Shown: positions 7,073-13,039 of the stretch, in pieces
Numbering within the stretch: the stretch's first letter is position 1
Layout of the letters: every line of letters starts with the position of its first letter
Source of the DNA: SHLQ01 sp964562985
GTDB taxonomy: Bacteria; Actinomycetota; Acidimicrobiia; Acidimicrobiales; SHLQ01
Assembly: GCA_964562985.1 (NCBI GenBank)
Contig: CAZLWE010000079.1
Span: 1 to 13,227 of the forward strand
Reading direction: 5' to 3'
DNA length: 13,227 bases
Notes under the pieces: model-generated
The model's database searches: none
What the model was told of the DNA's origin: nothing
Seen by the model: the letters and a program-made list of their open reading frames with translations, nothing else
Program-made: the position numbers and the translations under genes

Positions 7073-9016
7073 ATGGAACTGTTTCGTCGTCGTGCGGGAA
7101 AAGTTGGTTTACTCATCGCTTTCCTCGTAGCTGGCGTCGGCCTCATCGCCGTCACGACGCTGGCCACTCGCTCGGAACGAACGGCCGCAGCCGATACCGC
7201 CCTGATCACTGAAACACCACGGACCGACCTGCCACGGGCCCTGGACGGCATCGTGTTAGCAAGCGCACAGGTGGGTGACTTCGTTGTCGTCGGCGGCACT
7301 TTCACCGAAGTCGAACTGGCCGATGGCACGATTCAACCGGTGACCGGCACCTACGCCTACGACATAGACACGGGCGAGTTCATCACCGCGTTCACCCCGA
7401 ACATCACTCGGTCCAGCGGCGAAACCGTGGAGATCTTCGCTGTGGAAGCGGCTGGAGCAGACACCGTTCTGCTCGGCGGACGATTCGGCAACGTCGACGG
7501 ACACGCCCACTCCTCACTCACGCAGATCTCCGTTTCCACCGGCGAGGTACAGACGGCATTCCAGGGCGAAGTCAGCGGTGTCGTGCGAACCATCGAAGTC
7601 GCGAAAGGCCGACTCTTTGTCGGCGGCGACTTCAGCACCATCAATGGCGCTGCCCGCCAGAACTTGGCTGAGCTCGACCCAACCACCGGGGCGGTCACCA
7701 ACTTCAGTGCCGATACGCCAGGAACCGTCCGAGGCCTGAACGTGACCCCCGCTGATGTCTTGGTCGTCGCACACCGCGGTACTACCGTCGCCGGCGCCGA
7801 CCGGCCTGGGCTTGCGCTGATCGATCTCGATACCAACACGGTGCTGCCTTGGCGAACACCGTTCTACGAAACCGTCAGGGATATCCGGACGATCAACGCC
7901 GACGTTTCGCCAGACGGCACGCTCGCCGTGCTCGTCGCAAATGGTGGAGACTTCCCCACACTCGGCCGAGACGCCGCGGTGGCATTCAACATCCACAACT
8001 CCCTAGTCACCGAGAACGACCCGATCTGGATCGCCCGAAACTTCGACAGCACCTATTCGGTGGGCATCACGAGCGACGCCGTCTACATCGGTGGCCATTT
8101 CTGTGCGGTCGAAGCTCCCGGCTCCCCCGAGCCGTGGCCAGGCGACGGCGAATTCACCAACGACAACAGCTGTTTCGGAGAAACGCCGGCTTCTCGATTC
8201 GCGCCAGATGTCGTCGACCGCGACCAGATCGCTGCCCTCGACCCAGCAACCGGCAAGGCCCTCGAGTGGGACCCAGGCTCTGACGGCTACGAAGGTGTCT
8301 GGTCGATCGAAGTGATCGATCGAGGACTCCTGATTGGACATGACGGCGACTACGTCGGACGCGACGGCGACATGACCCGCGCCTTCGAGGTTGGCCGCCA
8401 TGGCTTCCTCGACAACGGCCCCGGCACAACGAGCCAGCTCGCCTTCACCCCTGTTCCCCCACCGCCACCACCGACGACCACCACCACTACGACAACCACG
8501 ACGACAACAACCACCACTCCCCCAGTGACCACTCCTCCAGCGCCACCAATGTGCAACGGCGAAGTAGCAACCATCATCGGCACCCACGGCGATGACGTAC
8601 TTCGGGGAACCCAAGGCCGAGACGTGATCGTTGGCTTGCGCGGCAATGACACCATTCGTGGCCTCGGCGGCAACGACGTGATCTGCGGACACGCCGGTCA
8701 AGACGTCATCGATGGCGGAGCGGGCGCCGACATCATCTTGGGCAACGGTGGCCGAGACGAACTCACTGGAGGCGACGGCGCCGACGAACTGCTCGGTGGC
8801 GGCGGCAAGGACCGAATCTTCGGCGGCAACGGCGCCGACGTCATCGTCGGCGGCAAGGCCGCTGACCGCCTCTTCGGTGAGAACGGCCGAGATCACCTCT
8901 CTGGCCTACTCGGACACGACTTCCTCAACGGTGGACTCGATACCGACTCCTGCTTTGGACGAAGCGAAGGAACCGCCGACAACAACGGCGACACGTTCCA
9001 AGCCTGCGAGCGATAG
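7073..9016 (+). CDS. exported propeller-like protein with C-terminal RTX calcium-binding repeats, 647 aa
   Basis: After a basic start (MELFRRRAGK), residues 11-30 form a signal peptide or anchor. Residues about 50-460 contain repeated strand blocks with G-G-x-F motifs: GGTFTEV (74-80), GGRFGNVDG (135-143), GGDFSTING (184-192) and GGHFC (340-344). These alternate with D-x-x-T-G segments, a pattern typical of beta-propeller repeats (DUF5122-like). Cys 344 and 367 could form a disulfide. Residues 461-492 are a Pro/Thr linker. Residues 503-628 hold about 14 nonapeptides of the GGxGxDxIxG type, which bind calcium and fold as a parallel beta-roll. The end (CFGRSEG...GDTFQACER) has two Cys and resembles caps seen on other actinobacterial RTX proteins. 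Surface adhesion or matrix binding is plausible; no enzyme motif is visible. No type I secretion genes are nearby, so export is presumably Sec-dependent through the N-terminal signal. Confidence 0.92.
   Translation: MELFRRRAGKVGLLIAFLVAGVGLIAVTTLATRSERTAAADTALITETPRTDLPRALDGIVLASAQVGDFVVVGGTFTEVELADGTIQPVTGTYAYDIDTGEFITAFTPNITRSSGETVEIFAVEAAGADTVLLGGRFGNVDGHAHSSLTQISVSTGEVQTAFQGEVSGVVRTIEVAKGRLFVGGDFSTINGAARQNLAELDPTTGAVTNFSADTPGTVRGLNVTPADVLVVAHRGTTVAGADRPGLALIDLDTNTVLPWRTPFYETVRDIRTINADVSPDGTLAVLVANGGDFPTLGRDAAVAFNIHNSLVTENDPIWIARNFDSTYSVGITSDAVYIGGHFCAVEAPGSPEPWPGDGEFTNDNSCFGETPASRFAPDVVDRDQIAALDPATGKALEWDPGSDGYEGVWSIEVIDRGLLIGHDGDYVGRDGDMTRAFEVGRHGFLDNGPGTTSQLAFTPVPPPPPPTTTTTTTTTTTTTTTPPVTTPPAPPMCNGEVATIIGTHGDDVLRGTQGRDVIVGLRGNDTIRGLGGNDVICGHAGQDVIDGGAGADIILGNGGRDELTGGDGADELLGGGGKDRIFGGNGADVIVGGKAADRLFGENGRDHLSGLLGHDFLNGGLDTDSCFGRSEGTADNNGDTFQACER
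8474..8518 (+). repeat. 15-threonine tract in the RTX protein linker
   Basis: Fifteen consecutive Thr codons (mixed acg, acc, aca, act) follow a run of prolines and precede P-P-V-T-T-P-P. They separate the propeller-like domain from the RTX domain. The mixed codon use argues that the tract is kept at the protein level and is not a fresh slippage product. Confidence 0.85.
8579..8956 (+). repeat. RTX nonapeptide repeat array (about 14 units)
   Basis: Tandem 27-bp units encode G-x-x-G-(N/A/R/K)-D-x-(I/L)-x-type nonapeptides, for example GGNDVICGH, AGADIILGN and NGADVIVGG. The Asp and Gly positions that coordinate calcium are kept in nearly all units. The last units (KAADRLFGE, LGHDFLNGG, LDTDSCFGR) drift from consensus. 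Confidence 0.9.
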
Positions 9017-9043
9017 TAGGCCCAACAACCGCAGTCACCGCCT

Positions 9044-9091
9044 CTGGCGCCCAGGCTGGGGCCGTGGAGCCCTTCGCTTCGCGCCAGCCTG
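9044..9091 (+). terminator. overlapping stem-loops after the RTX gene
   Basis: CAGGCTGG (9052-9059) and CCAGCCTG (9084-9091) are perfect 8-bp arms. CTGGCGC (9044-9050) and GCGCCAG (9081-9087) are perfect 7-bp arms that compete for the same right-hand bases. The element lies 28 bases after the RTX stop and just before the exonuclease promoter candidate. It is probably a 3'-end or terminator structure, though no T-tract follows. Confidence 0.35.
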
Positions 9092-9105
9092 TCATGGCCT
9101 GCCAG

Positions 9106-9111
9106 TAGTGT
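9106..9111 (+). promoter_or_regulatory. -10 box candidate for the exonuclease gene
   Basis: TAGTGT is followed by seven bases and then ATC at 9119, the same spacing as TAGTCT-N7-ATG at ltaE. It predicts transcription start at 9118-9119 and so a leaderless mRNA beginning at the proposed AUC codon. Confidence 0.4.
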
Positions 9112-9118
9112 CTGAGGC

Positions 9119-9772
9119 ATCGTCGCCGTCAACCAACTTCCCGTAACGCCCACAGGCTCTCCGCCTCCCGGCCGCGACGTTGTATACGCACTCGATATTG
9201 AGACCGATACCGAACGTGGTGGGCTCGACCCACGGGTCGCTCCGATCGTGGCGATTGCCGTTTCGGGCGCCAGCGGCTCCGTGGTCTTCAGCGGTGTCGA
9301 GCGCGAGGTGTTGTCCGAAGTCGACGCCCACTTGGCAGCGTTAGCGCCGGGTGTGATCGTGACCTGGAATGGGGCCCGCTTCGACCTTCCCTTTATTGGC
9401 GACCGTGCGAATCATCTCGGTCTTGCGCTGGGGTTAGAACTTGTGGTCGACCTGCGATCCCGAACCCATCGCGAACCGCTCCCGGGCCATGAAGGCGGAT
9501 ACCTCGCACGTTGGCATACGCACAGCCATCTCGACGCGTACCGCGTGTACCGCGGCGACGTGGGAGCGTCCCTTGGTCTCCCGTGCGGGCTCAAGACCCT
9601 CGCACGTCTCGCCGGGCTAGAGCCGGTAGAAGTCGACCGAACCGCCATCCACGAACTAAGCGATGAGGCGCTGAACGCCTACGTGGCAAGCGATGCCGAA
9701 CTCACCCGAGAACTCGCCCTCAGACGCTGGCCCACCGCCGCCCGAGCGATAGACGCCGTTCCTCGGCCCTAG
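9119..9772 (+). CDS. 3'-5' exonuclease, DnaQ/PolB-type ribonuclease H-like fold
   Basis: The three exonuclease motifs are in order. ExoI is LDIETDT (9191-9211). ExoII is TWNGARFDLPF (9362-9394), with the FDLPF form of PolB-type exonucleases. ExoIII is YVASDAELT (9680-9706), a Y-x3-D motif. Together they supply the acidic residues that hold two metal ions for removing nucleotides from DNA or RNA 3' ends. The first ATG/GTG/TTG in frame is GTG 9248, which would delete ExoI. The frame is open back to the TGA at 9113-9115 and contains no standard start. I propose ATC at 9119 (217 aa), because a -10-like box precedes it by seven bases. The alternative is a sequencing error or real frameshift: GTG 9108 in another frame begins a short ORF ending at 9146. 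The family identity is firm; the start is not. Its stop is 27 bp from the convergent gene. Confidence 0.78.
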   Translation: MVAVNQLPVTPTGSPPPGRDVVYALDIETDTERGGLDPRVAPIVAIAVSGASGSVVFSGVEREVLSEVDAHLAALAPGVIVTWNGARFDLPFIGDRANHLGLALGLELVVDLRSRTHREPLPGHEGGYLARWHTHSHLDAYRVYRGDVGASLGLPCGLKTLARLAGLEPVEVDRTAIHELSDEALNAYVASDAELTRELALRRWPTAARAIDAVPRP

Positions 9773-9799
9773 CCGGGCCTCGTCACCAACCACGTTCCG

Positions 9800-10798
9800 C
9801 TAACGAATCTCCGTGTAGTTCGCTACTTGATGGTGGGCGGTATCGAGATGCACTTTGGCTTCCGGGACGCCGCCGAATCGACCGCGAGACCAGCGCACCT
9901 CTACGTGGCCTTCGATTGGACGGCGAGCGCCCTGTAGCTCAGCTCGCCATCGGACCAAGGGCTGACCCATCGCATCAGCCCACACGTCGAACGAACGAAT
10001 CGCATACTCGCGGCGAAAATCCGACGGGGTTCCCACTCGAAACCGCAAGGGGGTGCCGTCGTGGCTTGCGCCGAGAACAAAGTACGGCGCGGGCTGGAAT
10101 CGAAGCAGCCGCCACAGCATCTGTTCCTGGTCTGACTTGTCGGCCAGGTTCTCTTTCCACCGATGCGCGGTCGCAACCGAGACCGCATTGACGAAGTCGC
10201 GGTAGGGGCTGGCCAGAGCATCAGGCCAAGCTCCCCTGGTGGGAAGCGCATCCTTGAGACGCTGGCGGGACTCGCCGTCGAGTTTGCTCACACACTCGGG
10301 CATTGCATCCAAGCCCGTGAGAGTCACGCTGCGTTGGTAGAGGTCCTGATACGCCTCAGGAGCGATTTCCAGAAACCAATCGGTCCTATCGCCGCGACGC
10401 TCCGCGAGCAGGCGATCGAACACATGCGCCGGCGAGACGTTAAAGAGAATGTCCGAGCCGTACTTGCAGCTGATCAGATAGACGTGATCGACGCGCAGGT
10501 CGGCGGGGATCTGGTCGTAGCCAGGAGGCCGTCCGGGACCCTGCCATTCGACTCGATCCGGCACTCGACCCCGCAGACCATCGGGCGATTCCAAGAATCG
10601 CTGGCCGTGGTCCCAGGCCTGCGCGAACTCCGATGCCGATTCACCGGCTGCGAGCTCGTCAGCGAGGAGGTCGTACTCGTCGTCGGTGACGTTGAGAAAC
10701 CAGTCGGGCCGCACCGCCAAGGCTCGGTCCACGCTCGGAAACCCCAACATGGCAAGGCCGGTGACGATCTCGGTGATCTTGGTTCGGGAACTCGCCAT
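9800..10798 (-). CDS. putative restriction-endonuclease-like protein, 332 aa
   Basis: This is the last gene of the methyltransferase operon, starting 16 bases after the 114-residue gene. No named family is recognisable. Residues 96-112 read as I-P-A-D...V-D-H-V-Y-L-I-S-C-K. This resembles the core of PD-(D/E)XK nucleases: an acidic residue (D100 or D104), a hydrophobic strand, then x-x-K with K112. Here Ser110 stands where Asp/Glu is usual. A helix with E-F-A-Q-A-W-D-H-G-Q-R (57-67) precedes it, as expected for the fold. The C-terminal half (about 235-315) is strand-rich and basic (PYFVLGASHDG, LRFRVGTPSDF, VRWSRGRFGG) and could be a DNA-recognition part. Position next to a DNA methyltransferase is the strongest reason to suspect a restriction enzyme. 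The gene call is firm; the function is inference. Confidence 0.8.
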   Translation of the reverse strand: MASSRTKITEIVTGLAMLGFPSVDRALAVRPDWFLNVTDDEYDLLADELAAGESASEFAQAWDHGQRFLESPDGLRGRVPDRVEWQGPGRPPGYDQIPADLRVDHVYLISCKYGSDILFNVSPAHVFDRLLAERRGDRTDWFLEIAPEAYQDLYQRSVTLTGLDAMPECVSKLDGESRQRLKDALPTRGAWPDALASPYRDFVNAVSVATAHRWKENLADKSDQEQMLWRLLRFQPAPYFVLGASHDGTPLRFRVGTPSDFRREYAIRSFDVWADAMGQPLVRWRAELQGARRPIEGHVEVRWSRGRFGGVPEAKVHLDTAHHQVANYTEIR

Positions 10799-10814
10799 CT
10801 GCTAACCCGCTAGC

Positions 10815-11159
10815 TCACGAGGTGACCGGGTCGTCATCTCGATCGTCACGATAGAGCGCTGCGAACTGGAGCTGGGCGCCGATGAGATCGTTGGGAAGAT
10901 CGGCATCGGAGTAGACGTGCAGATGGGTGTACACATCGATCGCGATTCCGGTTGTGTCGATCCACTCCACAACCGCGTCGGCCCAACGCTCATCGAGGAG
11001 CGCCTTTTGCATCCGCTTCTTGGCGGTGGGGTCCAAGTCGGTGGGCACCGACCGTGCCACCACTTCGAGAGCGAGCAGGCGCTGCAGCACCTCCATCGAC
11101 TCAGCGGCGTACACCGTTGGCGGTTCGTCGCGGACAACCGCGTAGGCAACCGCGCTCAT
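10815..11159 (-). CDS. small conserved-looking protein of unknown function, 114 aa
   Basis: ATG 11159 overlaps the methyltransferase stop (11156-11158) by 4 nt, so it is translationally coupled to it. The product is soluble and mostly helical, with no signal peptide. Residues about 15-75 look like a helical bundle (ESMEVLQRLLALEVVARSV, AKKRMQKALLDERWADAVV). Residues 75-95 contain V-Y-T-H-L-H-V-Y-S, and the tail is acidic. There is no helix-turn-helix evident enough to call it a controller protein. Its place between a methyltransferase and a possible nuclease suggests an accessory subunit, specificity partner or regulator. I do not recognise the family. Confidence 0.75.
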   Translation of the reverse strand: MSAVAYAVVRDEPPTVYAAESMEVLQRLLALEVVARSVPTDLDPTAKKRMQKALLDERWADAVVEWIDTTGIAIDVYTHLHVYSDADLPNDLIGAQLQFAALYRDDRDDDPVTS

Positions 11160-12802
11160 GCGCCGCGGGAATGGAACCGATCTTCGATGTCCTTGGCGGT
11201 CCAGAAGCCGGGAAGCGGCTCCGCGGCCCCGAGGCGGGCATAGCGACGAAGTCGCTCCACACCAGCGGCATCGGTGACGTCGTCCTCGGCGAAGAGACCG
11301 TCGCCGGGATCGTCAAAGATCTCGATGGCATCGAAAATCGCCCATGGTCCTACGGCTCGCATGGCTCGATCACCTTCGGAGTTCTTCCGAGGTAGATGCG
11401 ACGTGAGCACCAGCAGACGAGTGTCGGGGTGCGTGGTCTTGAGCACGTTGGCTCGACCGAGCATCTTCCACAAGGTGTCGGTGCGCATCAGCCCCGGACG
11501 GCTGCTGGTGAAAGCGCCAGACATGTCGACGTAATAGCGGTACTCGCCCGCCTGGTCGGCGATCTCAAAGTTGAGTTGCAACCCGGTGCCTTTGACCTTG
11601 ACCTTCTCGCCGATGATTTCAAACCCAGCTTCGCTGAGCACCTCTTTGGCGAGATCCTGTGCCTTCTTGCCCTCCTTGGTGGCGCGAGCCTGGAAGTGTT
11701 CGACGCGTTCGTCGATGTTTTCGGGAACTTGTATAAGTGGCAATGGTTCATCTCCTGCTGATTCCACAGCCCGGTGTCTTCTACGGGCTTTTTCTGCTGC
11801 GACCCGTTCACGGGCCAGTTCGATGTAGTTGGGGTCGAGGTCGAAGCCGACTCCGCGACGTGCGGTGCGAGCGGCAGCGACGACGGTTGATCCCGAACCC
11901 AAGAACGGGTCGAGGACAACGTCACCTTCGAAGGTGTAGAGGTCGATCAGGCGGCGTGGTAGTTCGACGGGGAACGGCGCCGGGTGCCCGACTCGGCGAG
12001 CCGACTCCGGATCGATACGCCACACGTCGAGTGTGGCTTCCATGAATTCGTCTGCGCTCACGCTGCTGCGATGCGGTAGACCTTGCGTTTCGCGCTTTTT
12101 GGGCTTGAGTGCGCGGTCGAATCGACCCTTGCTGGCGATGATGACCCGCTCGGTGATGTCACGAAGCACCGGGTTGGTCGCCGAGCGGTAGGAGCCCCAC
12201 GCCAACGAGCCGCTAGCACCCTCGGCCTTGTGCCAGATGATCTCGCCGCGCAACAGCATGCCGAGGTCGTCTTGCAAGATGCTGATGACGTCGGCCGAGA
12301 GGCTTCGGTACGGCTTGCGACCGAGGTTGGCGACATTGACCGCCATGCGGCCACCGGGCTCGAGAACACGGAGGCATTCAGAGAAGATATCTCGAAGCAT
12401 CTGAAGGAAATCCAGGTACGACTCCGGAATTGCCTGAGCTCGATCGCGGTCGCCTACGACGGCCTGCTCGTACTCCTTGCCGACGAAGTACGGCGGTGAG
12501 GTAACAACGAGTGCGACCGAGTTGTCGGGGATGAGCGACATGTCTCGGGCATCACCCTTGACGCACCAGTCGTCAAGGCCGAGGGACTGGGCCTCGGGCA
12601 AGACATTGACAGTCTCGTCATCGGACACCGTCGGGGCATTGAAACGAGCATAGAACTCGCTGGCATCGTGGCTTTCACGACGGCCTGCACCGAAGGCCTG
12701 CGTAGCAGTAGCGCCCTTGCGCAACGAGCTGCGAGAGGTAGCGCTGCCGTCTCCCTCTTCGGGAGCGGTCGGAGTATCGGTTTTTGAAACGGTGGGTTCC
12801 AC
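11156..12802 (-). CDS. beta-class site-specific DNA methyltransferase with C-terminal extension
   Basis: Numbered from GTG 12802 (548 aa). After a Ser/Thr/Ala-rich leader (1-55), the catalytic motif IV TSPPY is at 101-105. A motif X-like HPAPFPVELP is at 273-282, and the AdoMet-binding motif I DPFLGSGST is at 298-306, with GVGFDLDPNYIELA just after. Motif IV before motif I defines the beta class. TSPPY enzymes methylate exocyclic amino groups: N4-cytosine, or sometimes N6-adenine. Residues about 360-548 are an extra domain (FEIADQAGEYRYYVDMSGAF, RTDTLWKMLGRA, RLLVLTSHLP, AIFDAIEIFD), an alpha/beta pattern that may be nuclease-like. I chose GTG 12802 because AAAGG lies eight bases upstream. 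The frame stays open to 12967, but that extension is Cys/His/Ser-rich, unconvincing, and overlaps a 50-nt inverted repeat. It heads a three-gene operon. Confidence 0.92.
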   Translation of the reverse strand: MEPTVSKTDTPTAPEEGDGSATSRSSLRKGATATQAFGAGRRESHDASEFYARFNAPTVSDDETVNVLPEAQSLGLDDWCVKGDARDMSLIPDNSVALVVTSPPYFVGKEYEQAVVGDRDRAQAIPESYLDFLQMLRDIFSECLRVLEPGGRMAVNVANLGRKPYRSLSADVISILQDDLGMLLRGEIIWHKAEGASGSLAWGSYRSATNPVLRDITERVIIASKGRFDRALKPKKRETQGLPHRSSVSADEFMEATLDVWRIDPESARRVGHPAPFPVELPRRLIDLYTFEGDVVLDPFLGSGSTVVAAARTARRGVGFDLDPNYIELARERVAAEKARRRHRAVESAGDEPLPLIQVPENIDERVEHFQARATKEGKKAQDLAKEVLSEAGFEIIGEKVKVKGTGLQLNFEIADQAGEYRYYVDMSGAFTSSRPGLMRTDTLWKMLGRANVLKTTHPDTRLLVLTSHLPRKNSEGDRAMRAVGPWAIFDAIEIFDDPGDGLFAEDDVTDAAGVERLRRYARLGAAEPLPGFWTAKDIEDRFHSRGA

Positions 12803-12815
12803 GGATGGAGCCTTT

Positions 12816-12865
12816 CGGAGTAGCACTGACTTAGGGGTAGACCCCTGGTGTCGTAACAGTCTCCG
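12816..12865 (-). promoter_or_regulatory. nested inverted repeat ahead of the methyltransferase operon
   Basis: Three pairs of arms nest inside one another. CGGAG (12816-12820) pairs with CTCCG (12861-12865), ACTG (12825-12828) with CAGT (12857-12860), and AGGGG (12833-12837) with CCCCT (12842-12846) around a TAGA loop. The element ends 14 bases before GTG 12802 and includes or abuts the AAAGG site region. It could be an operator for autoregulation, common in restriction-modification systems, or an mRNA hairpin limiting translation. It lacks a T-run, so it is not a standard terminator. Confidence 0.4.
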
Positions 12866-13039
12866 ACCGCTCGGGAACATGCTACGAACATCTGAGCAAC
12901 AACATAGGGATGGGGTGTGACAGCCATGATGAGAGTGGTTGCTGACGAGCGGTTGGGACTGCTGCATCCGTAGTATTCGGCGCCCAACCTAACCCCGACA
13001 TGTACGGCCGCTTTAGCTCCCGACTCGGTGCGCTCTACT
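12866..13039. other. intergenic region upstream of the methyltransferase operon
   Basis: I see no convincing gene here. On the minus strand TAGCAT (near 12886-12891) and TATGTT (near 12908-12913) fit a loose -10 pattern but lack -35 partners, so the operon promoter is unresolved. The minus-strand reading frames through here give Cys/Ser/Pro-rich, non-protein-like translations. Confidence 0.4.

Noticed and set aside
8003..8896. 297-residue ORF antisense to the RTX gene
   Set aside because: It is a long stop-free shadow produced by GC-rich periodic repeats. Its translation is repetitive Val/Ala/Asp mirrors of the RTX codons with no independent start signal.
9248..9250. GTG as start of the exonuclease
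   Set aside because: It would remove the LDIET ExoI motif, which is plainly encoded in the same frame just upstream, leaving an enzyme without its first metal ligands.
12828..12861. C-box operator (GACT...AGTC) for a controller protein
   Set aside because: GACT (12828-12831) and AGTC (12858-12861) are about 26 bases apart, not the few bases expected, and no controller gene with a clear helix-turn-helix is present.
12803..12967. N-terminal extension of the methyltransferase to ATG 12967
   Set aside because: The added 55 residues are rich in Cys, His and Ser, unlike the rest of the protein, and pass through the nested inverted repeat. GTG 12802 has a ribosome-binding site.
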